Of a stretch of 64,000 bases of DNA, positions 1-11,351 are shown one piece after another (the stretch's first letter is position 1; each line of letters opens with the position of its first letter). Below the pieces are notes generated by a model. The model did no database searches and was not told the DNA's origin. It saw only the letters and a list, made by a program, of their open reading frames with translations. Source of the stretch: Cercis canadensis (lineage: Eukaryota; Streptophyta; Magnoliopsida; Fabales; Fabaceae); the NCBI GenBank assembly GCA_003255065.1, contig QAOA01002492.1, positions 111,828 to 175,827 on the forward strand, in the 5' to 3' direction. A program made the translations under genes and the position numbers.

Positions 1-964
1 TTTAACTGTAAATGCATTGCTGATATATATATTTTAATGTATCTAACAAAGTCAAAATAAAAAAAANAATGCATTGTTGATATATATATTTTAATGTATC
101 TAACAAAGTCAAAATAAAAAAAAAAAACTAATGCTTTTCAATGAACATTGGCATCTAAATACAGGCTTATTAGCAATCTCAAGCTTAACTGAACCACATT
201 CCAAATTCTCACCCAAATAGTTTACATATAACTTATAGTTTTTGTATTAATTCAAAACACACATCCAGAAGCTAATATGTTTATTAAGGGAAAAGAAAGA
301 CAGATTGATAACAGTAAATATAGATTCCACACTTCAACAAAGCTCAATAGGTAGTAAGTAGTAAATTTAATAAATCAGAGCTCATGTAATTTTACTGTCA
401 GTGCTAAGAAAATAAAGCGTAATATATGTGCTTTATCAAGGCTACTAAGATGTAGCTAAAAGAAAATATCCAACCCTGCAGATACTATTAGACTGAAAAT
501 GCAAGGGTGAGTAGAAGTAAAATCACTACCCTTGTAACAAACTGGGTTACAAGAACAAGGAAGGCAAGGAATTAACATGCAAAATCGTTTCCCCCAAAAA
601 TGACAACCACAATTGTTGAATCAAGCAAGAGTAGAATAATAGAGAAAGAAAACTCAGTTAGTATGTAGAACAATCCTTTGCCCAATTAACCTTGAAGAAC
701 AGCACCCAAGAGCTTTAATTTAGCTAAAAAAAAATCACTAGGTTATAGAAATTAACAATGAAATTCTAAGAAAGAAGGTAGCTTACTGTATAGATCCCCC
801 CCTCTCTCTCTCTCTCTCTTCCTCTTGTCACCGAAAGCTATGGTTCTCTCTCTCCCTCTGTGTTTTTCCTTTCTTTCTCGCAGCCCCTGGAGCCCTCTCT
901 TTTTTCCCCATGTTTCTCGACTCTTCTATCCTTTTTATCTTATTTTCATTTTTTTTTAAATAAA

Positions 965-966
<2 letters not shown>
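1..966. other. AT-rich stretch, no gene seen
   Basis: No convincing coding region is visible on either strand. The stretch has poly-A/T tracts and, at about 801-819, a short (CT)n microsatellite followed by pyrimidine-rich sequence to about 960. Pyrimidine-rich CT tracts occur in plant 5' leaders, but no long reading frame follows before the (TA)n tract and the N gap, so I do not call a gene. The first 127 bases contain a duplicated segment around a single N, annotated separately. Confidence 0.5.
11..127. repeat. Direct duplication flanking single N at 67
   Basis: About 56 bases ending at 66 are repeated almost exactly from 68 (one visible C/T difference plus a poly-A length difference), with a single N between them. 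Four other single Ns in the window show the same arrangement. This looks like two overlapping contig ends or haplotypes joined without merging, not a natural tandem repeat. Confidence 0.75.

Positions 967-1015
<49 letters not shown>
967..1015. repeat. (TA)n microsatellite
   Basis: A nearly pure TA dinucleotide run of about 49 bases, shortly upstream of the N gap. Such a tract is a plausible cause of the assembly break. Confidence 0.95.
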
Positions 1016-1017
<2 letters not shown>

Positions 1018-1027
1018 ATATATTTCA

Positions 1028-1478
1028 NNNNNNNNNNNNNNNNNNNNNNNNNNNNNNNNNNNNNNNNNNNNNNNNNNNNNNNNNNNNNNNNNNNNNNNNN
1101 NNNNNNNNNNNNNNNNNNNNNNNNNNNNNNNNNNNNNNNNNNNNNNNNNNNNNNNNNNNNNNNNNNNNNNNNNNNNNNNNNNNNNNNNNNNNNNNNNNNN
1201 NNNNNNNNNNNNNNNNNNNNNNNNNNNNNNNNNNNNNNNNNNNNNNNNNNNNNNNNNNNNNNNNNNNNNNNNNNNNNNNNNNNNNNNNNNNNNNNNNNNN
1301 NNNNNNNNNNNNNNNNNNNNNNNNNNNNNNNNNNNNNNNNNNNNNNNNNNNNNNNNNNNNNNNNNNNNNNNNNNNNNNNNNNNNNNNNNNNNNNNNNNNN
1401 NNNNNNNNNNNNNNNNNNNNNNNNNNNNNNNNNNNNNNNNNNNNNNNNNNNNNNNNNNNNNNNNNNNNNNNNNNNNNN
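1028..1478. other. Assembly gap (451 N)
   Basis: A continuous run of N. Any reading frame crossing it is an artefact. It starts just after the (TA)n tract. Confidence 0.99.
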
Positions 1479-2590
1479 AAAAAAAATAGTTGTTACACTT
1501 TAGCATTTATTCTTTATCATTTACTGTTTGATTGAGTATTGACTGAGTAATGCTTGAATTATATAAGTGTGGGAAAGGGACATTGTTACTGCTATAATTC
1601 TAAGGGTATTTGTTGATTGAGTAATACTTTAATTTTATAGTGTGGGAAAGGGAGAATGATACTACAGATTGATAGTTATAGGGGGATTTGTTGATTCATT
1701 CTGATTTTCTTGGCAATGCTGTGGGAATAGCAAATGTCAAGCTCAAACAATTGTCCATTCTGATTCTCAATTCTTAATTCTCAATTGTCCATTCCAATGC
1801 CATTTAGGTTGATTTATTTTGATTTTCTTTTAGTTCATTACTGTGGGCTTGCTAGAATTATTGTGGTCATATTCTTTATTAATACCATGATAAATGGCAG
1901 TATATTCTATTGCCCTGTGTTTGGTTGTTAAGAGGGCAAGATGGGATTTGTTGAGCACTGCCTGCCTTTTATAGTGTGTGATTGTGAAATGTTACTACAG
2001 GATGAACTGTTACTAGGAAATTTTAGGAAATGTTACTGCAAATTGTTCAATTATAGGGGGTTTGTTGATTTTCCCTACATTTGTCATTACTGTGAGAATT
2101 GCCATTATCAAGCTAATCAGTGGAGACAATAGGATGCTTAAGCTCCTGCTTGTTGTTACTAATTTCTTGGTTTTCAATTGTCAAAACCAATTTATGGAAG
2201 TAGTTATACTACACAGTATGCAAGTTTTCAATAGCATTTTGTGAAGCTTATTTCCTGATTTTGATATTCGATTCTCTTAGATACATGTCACTACTTATAG
2301 GTTCATTATTTTAAAACTGAATAATGTGGGATTTACTTCCTTGGTTTCAATTTGATGCATCTAAAATTGTGGTATGGGTTCTATGATGTTAGTTATATGC
2401 TAAATTACGTTGAGAAACAATGGTTATGAGTGGATCTTACTTTGTCTGGAATTGAATTATGCACGAATTGAATTTCAGTGTGGTTCTCATCATTGAGCAT
2501 TTTATTCATTCATTTATATGTGGTGCAAATTCAGTTTTATAGGATTCTCCATGCCTTGATATTCGCATGGTTATTTTTCTACGCATTTGC
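1479..2590. other. AT-rich intergenic stretch with degenerate internal repeats
   Basis: No supported gene. Phrases resembling GTGTGGGAAAGGGA, TTGTTACT and ATAGGGGG-TTTGTTGAT recur at about 1540-1700 and again near 1985-2075, suggesting a decayed repeat of roughly 85 bases or a transposon remnant that I cannot classify. Short frames at 1941-2132 and 2062-2244 have no recognisable domain. The stretch ends where similarity to element A2 begins, just before the ATG at 2602. Confidence 0.35.
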
Positions 2591-2601
2591 AGGCAAACAT
2601 C

Positions 2602-4136
2602 ATGACTAAATGCACCAATGACTCACAGTCGCGCCGTGATAAGTTGCAACCCCGTAAAAAGCACCCGGCCACTTAGGATTCGCCTTCTCCATCTCCCAAA
2701 AAGAAGAGATATGCGGCCATTAACACCACCATTCACCCTTTCCTTAGACTGCAAGGGGTTGAGCATAAGGAGCGGCTAGCCAAACAATCAACCAAACCAT
2801 TTGAGCCTAGCTGTTACCCAATATGGCCAGTATTAGAGGACTTGGGCCTTGAATAAGAAGTCTAGCATCTCCTTAGTTTTAGTCGCAGGGGCAGTATTTT
2901 TGAGCTACAGGAGCTGGTATATAGGGAGCTCACTATGGAGTTCTTCGCCACTGTGGAAATCAACACGACGTTCACAACCTCCACGTCTATGTGGCATGAG
3001 CCAAAGACCATTTGCTTCCGCCTTGGATCCTTTATGCATAGCATGAGCTTGCAGGAGTTTACAGAGGTAGTTGGGCGATCTGAGCAGGGGTTCGTGTATG
3101 ACTCCTATGATATGGACTGGATCTTCCCCAACACAGAGCCTGGGGACTACTGGAAAGAAATCAGCACTGAGACCATTTATGATGCCAAGAGGTCTAAGGC
3201 CTTTACTCTCTGTTCATCGGCTCTCTAATACATTCACAAGCTCCTCATACACTCCTTGACTACACGGAAGGAGAGCACCAGAGTTGTGGGCAAAAGGGAC
3301 ATGTTCTTCCTCTGGTGTATATGTGAACAGCAACATTGCCACCTCAAATATGCATTCATTCAACTCATCAAGGGTTACTTGCAGAGAGGCAACTTCGGCG
3401 CTATTGGTGGCAGGTCCGTTATTACTCGATTAGCTCGCCACCTTAATATCTTGGGTGATGAGTCCACTCTCACAATTGCCTGTTGACCAATGCCACTGAG
3501 GATGGATACTTTGATACCCACGGGGATGGTTGAGTGCCACACGGATATGTAGGGTACATATCTTGCCTTAGTCGGTGCACCAACCAGAGCGGCCCTCGAG
3601 GGTCCACCAGCTGAGGGACACCACACAGATGCCCTCGAGGAACCACTAGCACATACCTCCAAGGAACCCCCCCAGTTGAGGGACCAAGCACATCAGCCCC
3701 TCCATTTTCACAACCTTTTCTCGGCTTCCCATTGACATCGGCTGATGAGGAGGACCGAAAACCTACTGCAATAGAACGGTAGCTGAGCCGTATAGAGGTC
3801 GAGGTCGATGGGACACGGGCCATAATTAACTGCATCATCATAGAGAACCGTAAGGAGCGGCTCCAGTGGATGTCCTATAAGCGGGCACATCATCAGTGGA
3901 TGCAGTCCACCTTACAGATGATGTGCGAGTTTATGGGACTTCAGCCTCCACCACTGCCTAGCCTACCTATCTTTTAGGAGCCGGCAAACGATGCAGATCC
4001 GTCCTCTTCGTTCGAACCTATTCACCCTCCATTCACTTCATCCCATGTACCACCTCCTGAGTCTCTAAATGCATAGCAAACCGAACTTGCTTCTGCGCCA
4101 CATTTTGAGCATTCTAGAGAGCTACCTAGGGAGTAG
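2602..4136 (+). pseudogene. ORF1 of Athila-like element A1, degenerate
   Basis: Translated fragments match the A2 ORF1 along their length: a basic N-terminus, a conserved core (RLQGVEHKERLAK, MSLQEFTEVVG, YAFIQLIKGYLQRGNF, VITRLARHLNILG) and a proline-rich tail ending ELPRE-stop at 4134-4136. The core resembles the plant retroelement ORF known as Athila ORF1 or 'putative plant transposon protein'; its biochemical role is unknown. Several in-frame stops and frameshifts (near 2676, 2853, 3226, 3483 and 3549) show it is dead. Here the position matching the A2 stop near 26259 reads CAT (His), so that A2 stop is a private mutation. A1 also has an uninterrupted ORF1 where A2 carries a solo LTR. Confidence 0.75.
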
Positions 4137-5154
4137 TTTGTTATTTCTTTATTTCTCTTTGCAATTCACTTTTGACGTTACTTAGTCCATTGTTTAATTT
4201 AAATTTCATAGTCCAAGACCTTTTAACCTTATTTCTAGTTGTATAATCCTCGTTGCAGCCTCGCCTTCCGCATCACCAAGTCGTCACTATAACCAGTCTA
4301 GGAAATCAGGAGCCTTACCACCAAGGGAGTATCTTTCCTTTTGTTTTAGCTTTCCGTACATTGAGGACAATGTGTTGCTTAAGTGTGGGGGGGTATACTT
4401 GAACTTAATTATCTTTGCTTTAACTTAATAAGCTTGTAAATTCCTGAAGAAATTTGAACTAGAACATTTTGCTCTTAAGATGATATTCCTGGTTATTTGT
4501 TATTTTCTGGTTTAATTATCTTTGCTTAATACCTTACCTTTTAGTTAGCTGCATTATATGGTAACCACTTAGGTTCAATGGACCTAAAACGTTGAAATAC
4601 AGCCTTGTACTAGTTAGCATTAAGTATCTGATATGAATACCCTGTGCTTAGAAAAAAAAAACTTTTAAAAAAAATAATTTGAATAAGTTAAGTAGCTGAT
4701 ATGAGCATAGTGGGGCACTGCTCATCTACCTTATGTGCCTAAAACTGGAGAAGGGTATGATCATGCCAATGAAGCATAACTAGTTGAATGTGGGTTGCAA
4801 GCAATGACCGGATACCACATCCTAGGACTCCAAACTATGCAAGAAAAGAAAAAAGGGTAATAGCACACTAGAGTTCTTAGCAGAAAAAGAAAGAAAAAAT
4901 CTGTCATGTTGAGAACATAGTAATAGCACAGGGTAATTCTGTCCAAATACCGAGGGGAAAGCTATGGCAAATCTATGGTTCAATGACTGAGTTCATGAGC
5001 TGATCATAGGAACTGAATATTGTAGCTGTTTAGGGTAAAGTACCTAGCATAACTTCTTTGAATTGAATTGCTTTCCTAGGAATAGAGCTTATTGAGAGAT
5101 TTGTTCTGATTTAAATTGCTTAAGAACAAGCAAATGCTTAAGTATGGGGGGATT
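4137..5154 (+). other. 3' untranslated region and polypurine tract of A1
   Basis: Non-coding. It matches the region after ORF1 in A2, including the 'ACATTGAGGACAATGTG' and 'AAGTGTGGGGGG' phrases typical of the 3' region of Athila/Tat elements. The stretch ends with a purine run (5141-5154) immediately before the LTR TG, the expected plus-strand priming site. Confidence 0.75.
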
Positions 5155-6626
5155 TGATATTTGCTTATTTTGGCTATAAGTTTCATGCTTTGTTATTTCA
5201 TTCTTACCCACATTTGAGTGAATTTGCTTAAATATGATATTTAAATCCCTATATTTGTGTTAACATGCACTATTTGTATTGTTCAAGCAAAAGGAATGAT
5301 TATGGGGAATTTCTGGAGCAAAGTGCAGAGAAAATAGTGAAATATGAAGTCTAGACAAGGGACACGACTTTAGACACAGCCATGTGTGTGCCCGTGTCAA
5401 GGTTCCAAAAGTACCTGCTCAGCTTGTTGAAGAACACGACCATGATTTTTAAAGCACACACCCATGTTGGATGCCGTGTTAGTCACCCAGAGACCACCTT
5501 GAAGTGAACAAGCCCTTAGCTAGAGAAGCACGGGCCATGTTGAGAAGAACACGCCCTGAAGACTAAATAGACACGGTCGTGTCTACAAACCAAAATTCCT
5601 ACTTAAGTGACATGCCTAGTCCCACAAGTGAATACGGTCTGTGTCTGGCCCATGTTTAAACTATTGAAGGCTAAACCCCAGGATTTCAAACACTATATAT
5701 ATGAACCTTAAAGGGGAAGTACGGGGGAGACTTTTGACATCAGAAACTAGGACGACAATCAGACTTTGAAGGTTTTGGAGAGGAAACAAGATAGATGACT
5801 GAACCTTTGAAGGAATTCATGAGAATGAGTTTTTCTTATTCTGTCCTTTTTTCTATGTATTCTTTTAGTGACGTTTTTATTATCATTATGGACAAAATTT
5901 GTAAGGTCTAGATAGGATGAACCCTAGAGTCAAATTTGTACTCTTCTCCCTTTAATTCAGTAAGAATTACATCTTTCCTTTCTTAGAATTGTCTATGATT
6001 CTTATTTGCTATTGAATTAATAAAGCATGTCATTAATTTAATATCAGGTTTCAGCTTATAGATTGAGAAATCATAAATTGAACATATCACTTATAGGCAA
6101 TAAGATTTGCATGGAATCCTAGAGATAGGATCACATAAGTCTTCTAGTTAGGGTTAACCGTAATATCGGAAATTCACAGAATACAAACTATTACATTTCT
6201 AGGGGTGTTAATTCGGAAGAGATTTCAATCAATCAACCTAGGAATAGTTGTCATATTGCTTGAGAAAGAATATGACATAATTTAGGAAATTCAATCAATC
6301 TAAGCAAGAAATGGTGATCATTGAGTTAAGGTTGGAGGTGCAAGCTAGATTCTAAGGGGGATTCTTGTCTAGGTCTGTCTTTCTAATTGATAAACCTTTA
6401 GAGTTCATTGCTATTATTTTCTTGTCTCGCTTTTATAAGTTTAATTAAGCAGTTCATTAATTTAGCCACAAATCTGAGTTTAGATAATAGAAAAATAATT
6501 AATACTAATAGTTATAGTCCTCGTAGGAACGATATCTGTACTCAATTGAGCTATTCTACAAAATGATAGGTACACTTGCCTAGAGTGATTATAGTATTAA
6601 TTTAATTGGATACTTTACGTACATCA
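5155..6626 (+). repeat. 3' LTR of element A1
   Basis: It starts TGATATTTGC directly after the polypurine tract and ends ...ACATCA, matching the ends of the A2 LTRs (29126-30587). Length is about 1472 bp. A TATATATA box lies near 5693, and several imperfect ACACGG...CCGTGT motifs lie in the upstream (U3) part. The target-site duplication cannot be tested because the 5' end of the element is missing. Confidence 0.85.
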
Positions 6627-7722
6627 CTCTTTAATTTATTTATTTACTATTTACAGAAATCTAAATGCTAATGGATGGACCAAATGGGCTAGATAAAAAA
6701 AAAACATTAAATTAACAATGAATTTGGATAAGGTAGTGAGACTATGTTTTGTTTTATTACAAAGGCCCAAATAAAAATATAAAAGCAATAATAAAAATTT
6801 AAGACCTTACATCTTTTTTTTTTATCATTTTTTTATGCCATGAAAATATTTGAACAAATTACAGTGTCTACAACTGCCAAGAGGTTGTTACAACATGTAG
6901 TTGAAGGAGATCCAACATCAATGTGAACACCATGATTTATGATAGAACCATCATTTAAATTACTTTTCACTCTAAGAGAGCTTCCTTCAATTATAGCATT
7001 CAAAGGAATAGAGTTCTCTTTGCCTTGACCAACAATGCATCCCAAAGAACAACTTGATTGGGCATTGAAGGCTATGGAACATTTCATATTACTTCTATTA
7101 CTTTTTGTAACATCAAGTAATGGCTTCCTTATTTTATCCACAATACCAATTCTCTGAAAGGAGGAATGATTGGATTGAATTGTGAGACTCAGACAATAAG
7201 AATAAGAGCTCGCTTTCCCTTGATGAACATTTGCAAATCCTATCCAACAAATAGAATATGACACAATCAAAACATAATGGAAAGAAAGCAAACATTTTAG
7301 TGAAGCTATATTGAAAGTAGCATAAAAAATGGAGAAGTCATGTGTTCAGTTAAGAAATCCCCATATGATTGAGCTGCCTTTTGAATCTTTTTCTTAGGGT
7401 TGCTATTAGTCATTACATAATTCTGACATACCATTGAGCCAAAGTACTACTCCCCAACTTGGATAGGACTATGGGCAGGAGATTGAAAGTTCTGGTCGTA
7501 TGTAATCAAGGTACTCTCTATCATAGTATCTATATCTAAGACACTACTTTTTATACTTGTGACATTCTTAGCTCTAATAAGGAACGAACAATTATAATCT
7601 TTCACTCCACTAATGTTAGAAGACCTCTGAGACACTTTACCTTTGAAATGTGGAGCAGATGACTTCATCATAAGAAAAGGAAACCAATATAGGTCCAAAC
7701 ATGTAAGAAATCAATAATATAT
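6627..7722 (-). other. Unassigned stretch with two unrecognised minus-strand frames
   Basis: Two open frames lie on the minus strand, 7698-7447 (83 codons) and 7291-6833 (152 codons). I recognise no domain in either. The upstream one is rich in Ser/Lys; the downstream one starts with a hydrophobic segment (about residues 1-20) and is rich in Ser, Asn and Cys. They may be decayed exons of a host gene or chance frames in old transposon sequence. A MULE target-site duplication abuts this stretch at 7723. Confidence 0.2.
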
Positions 7723-7731
7723 TTAAAAGAT

Positions 7732-9532
7732 AAGTAAAACCCTTTTTTAGTCTTTAAAAAAATTTCAAATTGTTACTTTAATCTCTAATTTTATTTTTTT
7801 TTGGTGCCATTATAGTCCTTCAATTTAAGATTTGTTTGTTCATTTAGTCCTCCGTCTAAGTCTGTTAGTGAGGATGGATGAAAATTTTCTTAAGTGGTGA
7901 GTTAGCAAGGTGACATGGCATTTGTTAGAGTGGCTAGCGTGGCAAAGCTCAAAACAATGCTATTTAAACTAAAAGAAAAAGCCATACGGTGTCATTTGAA
8001 GAAATGCAAGACTACCTTTATGACTATTGTTGCCTTTTTGAGTTCTTTCACTATAGTGTTTAAGAAGAGAACCAGGCCTGTGACTCAATGACTCTATCTT
8101 CATCATAGAGCTCATCACCAACAAGTTTCCTTTGTATGAAAATACTGAATTCTAATTAATATGTTCATTTATCTTTAGCAGCCAACAATATTTATCATCT
8201 TTATCAATTCTCTTCTCTCATTTTCTACTTCTGCATTCCAGTTTCCATTACCAATTGAGCCAAACTCAACTAAAATCCCCCTTTCTTCTCCCTCTCACCC
8301 TCTTTTATCATTGATTCCATTTGTGGTGTGATAAGAATTCAAAGCTTCAAAACAAAGCAGATTTCTTGGGGTTTATCCCTTGACGAACCTTCCCAAACTC
8401 TTTGTCATTGACAAACCCATCTTCTTCTCTTTACTCCACATGAATAGCCATTTTCATATGTTCCACCAATACATTCATGTTCAGATGCTGCTCTGCATAA
8501 AGGATGCTTTTGTTGGGTTGCTTGCCAAGCCAAGAAAAACCATTTTGGGTACCAGTTTTTGATTGTACACCATTTGTTAAATCATTTGCCTCAGTGATTA
8601 GAGGTCCAATATGGTAAATTGGGGAAGTTTATTTTAGGTATGGGAAGCAAACACCCTTTGCAATTGTCTTAACAACTATGGATTCCAACTATTCAAAAAT
8701 GTTGTCTAGAATTCCATTCGATTTTGGAAGATGGTTATAAAAATATACGAAGTCCTGGTAAGCAGGATCATCTTTATCAAGCATTGGTTTAGATAACTGA
8801 TGTTATTGTCGTTGAGTCGAATAAATCCAAAGCTTATGGCGGCGCCATTGCGAGTCAGGGTGATGTCGTCGATGACATGAGGGAAGCAGTGGAAAGTGTT
8901 GGATGGGTGGGATTGGGAGATTATGTAGATGGAGGAATTAATAGAGGGTATTTTAGGATTTTGTAGATGCACCGCTTGTGAAGCTTGACCCACTCGAGCT
9001 ACCTTCCTTAAAATGATATCTATGGATTGTTAAGGTGAAGGCTTCACCGTCAATCATCACAAAACGTTGTGGAGGGACTCCTTCAACCTTTGATCTCATT
9101 TCAACAATGCCTTCGTTGTCCAACAAGCACGAAACAAAGAAGAATTCCTAGGGCTTCCTGCTGTACCATTCAGGGAAGACTTTAAGTCCTATGATGAGGG
9201 CTATATCCCTCCTCGATGCAGTGTCAATGAAGGGTTCAGGTTCAGGGCTGAAGAATCCCTTCTTCATGAGTTCTCTCTTCCTCTTCTTCCTCTGCTTCAA
9301 ACGATGCCGTCAGACTTTTTTTCTTTTAGTTAAAATGGCGCCATTTTGAGCTTTGCCACACTAGCCATTCCAACACATTCCATGTCACCTTGCAAACTCA
9401 CCACTTAACGGACCTAGACAAACTAAATTGGCAGACGGATCATAAATTGAATGACTAAATTAGCACAAAAGAAAATTAGGGATTAAAGTAACAATTTGAA
9501 AAAATTTTAAGGACCAAAAAGGGGTGTTACTC
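7732..9532. mobile_element. MULE with ~250-bp terminal inverted repeats
   Basis: Long inverted repeats bound this 1.8-kb segment: left about 7732-8001, right about 9298-9532. They share recognisable blocks in opposite orientation, for example AATTGTTACTTTAAT near the tips and GGCAAAGCTCAAAA inside. A 9-bp direct repeat TTAAAAGAT flanks it exactly (7723-7731 and 9533-9541), the target-site length expected of Mutator-like elements. No transposase is recognisable inside, so it is non-autonomous. The interior differs from the TIRs in composition and may hold captured host sequence. Confidence 0.85.
8950..9267 (-). pseudogene. Possible captured coding fragment inside the MULE
   Basis: On the minus strand from an ATG at 9267 a frame runs about 105 codons with a single TAG near the middle. 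It contains phrases such as FFSPEPEPFID, IALIIGLKVFPEWYS and RFVMIDGEAFTLTIHRYHF. The composition is protein-like and unlike the terminal repeats. I cannot name the family. It could be a host gene fragment carried by a Pack-MULE, or a remnant of the element's own coding region. Confidence 0.3.
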
Positions 9533-9542
9533 TTAAAAGATT

Positions 9543-10405
9543 GTATGACTATATTAGAGAAACTTTAGTAACTATATTCAGCTAAGAGAAAGAGCAAGAA
9601 CATGATCTAAATACACATTCAATGTATAAGCCTAAGAAAAAATCATAAAAGGGCAACATTTGAGATGCAAAGGAACAACTTTGACCAACAACTAAGAAAC
9701 ATAGGAGTCCATTCAAATCACACCAAGGACACTGCTTCAAACTATTGGTAGAAATCACCAAGGCAATAAGACAAATATGATTGTATTGGAGAAACTCTAG
9801 TAATTGAATTTAGCCAAGAGAAAGAGCAAGAATAGACATAACATGATCTAAAAACACATTCAATATATAAGACTTAGATAAATCATAAAGAGCAACATTT
9901 GAGATGCAGAGGAACAACTCTGACCAACAACTGAGAAACATAGGAGTCCATTCAAATCTCACCAAGAACACTACTTCAAATTGTTGGTATAAATCACTAG
10001 GCCAATAAAACAAATATGACTGTATCAGATAGACTCTATTAACTATATTAAGGCAAGAGAAAGAACAAGACCAAATAGAACAGGATCTAAAAATACGTTC
10101 AATATATAAGACTTAGATAAATCATAAAGGACAACATTTGAGAAGCAGAGAAACAATTGAGAAGCATGAGAGTCCATTCAAATCTCACCAATAACACTTC
10201 TTCAAATTGCTGGTAGAAATCACCAAAACAATAAGACAAATATGATTGTATTCTTGAAACTCTATTAACTATATTCAGCCAAGAGAAAGAGCAAGAATAG
10301 ACATAGCATGATCTAAGAACTCATTCAATAAATCAGAATTAGATAAACCATAAAGCTAAAAACATGAGATATATAACAACAACTATGACAAACAACTGAG
10401 AAACG
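9543..10405. repeat. Tandem array of ~235-bp units, about 3.7 copies
   Basis: Four successive units start near 9547, 9780, 10018 and 10243 (spacing about 225-238). Each contains GAAACTcTAgTAACTATATTcAGcCAAGAGAAAGAG-like and CATTCAATaTATAAG-like segments and a TTGGTAgAAATCACCAA-like segment. The last unit is incomplete and fades near 10405. Units differ by point changes and small indels, so the array is old. It begins at the right-hand target duplication of the MULE. Confidence 0.85.
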
Positions 10406-11343
10406 AATTGACCTTACAAGGAGATTAAAAGAAAAAAAGTAACAAAGGAACACAGTTAGGAGCTCAAACTTAAAGAACTTCAACACATGAGGCACAAAAG
10501 AAAACAACTTAGTTCTACTATGTGTCAAGGAAGGCCTTCTAGTCAAGTTCTAATTGACTTGAAGACTATTTGTCCTCTTTGTCTAACTTTCCCGCCCATA
10601 GGACCCCTACTATCAACTTTTATTTCGATAAGTGTCAATTTAAGCCAATTTTGCAAGCTGGGCATTCAAGAATGGGTAACAGTTTTTGTGCTTGACATAT
10701 AATACAATATTCTAATATGATTGTACTATGTAGTGTGATGAGGAAAATATAACAAAGATCCAGTGGGCAAAGGATAAACATCAAAAGCATATAACTTATA
10801 TAAATCAATATATCATACTCTTACATCTGCGTTCCATAAAATGTTTGCATCCAAACATTGTTGGCATCTCTTAATCTCATCAGATAATCATTATATATAT
10901 ATATATTTAAAACACACAAATGCATGCAAACATTGTTATCATCTCTCTTCCATGTTTAAATAATTTTGTATACAAAAAGAAAATATTGATAGAATCAGGA
11001 CACACAAATGAAATGCATCCTAAACCCTAATTTGAAAAAATTTTGATATTAGGTTATTCGAATGGAAATATATTAACAAAAGAAGCACATAGATTGAGCT
11101 CCAATTCAATAAAATGAATATCATTGAATAAATTAAGCGAATCGTTCAGTGGAAATATGATTAATTAAGAAATGAGGAAAATGAGAGAAATGGTGTAAAC
11201 CATCAAGCTTGAGCGAAGAGGGAGAAAAGTAGTAGCAATAAATGCTCAACAATACAACGTCTCTTGACATCACACCAAACCCTATTTTAAAAACTAAAAA
11301 TGCATCGTCAAGTCTGAAATGACAGAATGAAACCACAAATAAA
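10406..11343. other. AT-rich stretch, no gene seen
   Basis: Only short frames without recognisable domains are present, for example 10487-10702 plus and 11354-11133 minus. I find no inverted repeat ends or LTR pair within it. Confidence 0.4.
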
Positions 11344-11351
11344 CAATTAAA

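Larger units (their letters stand above)
2591..6626 (+). mobile_element. Element A1: 5'-truncated Athila-like LTR element
   Basis: The sequence from about 2590 aligns with the second copy (A2, 24.3-30.6 kb) through an ORF1 pseudogene, a long 3' untranslated region, a polypurine tract (5141-5154) and a complete 3' LTR (5155-6626). No 5' LTR, primer site, gag or pol is present, so the element is truncated on its left, at a point close to the ORF1 start codon. A2 carries a tRNA-Asp primer site and an Athila-type gag start, which is the basis for the lineage call. The 5' break may lie at the edge of the unrecognised 1479-2590 sequence. Confidence 0.8.

Noticed and set aside
840..957. Small gene starting at ATG 840 after the CT-rich tract
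   Set aside because: The frame is 38 codons of low-complexity Leu/Ser/Phe sequence and ends in a T tract before the microsatellite; no support beyond the CT-rich leader look.
860..1506. Long frames on both strands spanning the N gap
   Set aside because: Most residues come from N; the rest is (TA)n and T-rich sequence.
4761..4946. Minus-strand 61-codon hydrophobic frame in the A1 3' region
   Set aside because: Not kept in the matching A2 sequence apart from chance; lies in a non-coding part of the element.
9543..10405. CRISPR-like spacing of repeats
   Set aside because: Units are ~235 bp, degenerate, with no constant short repeat and unique spacers; a plant tandem array.
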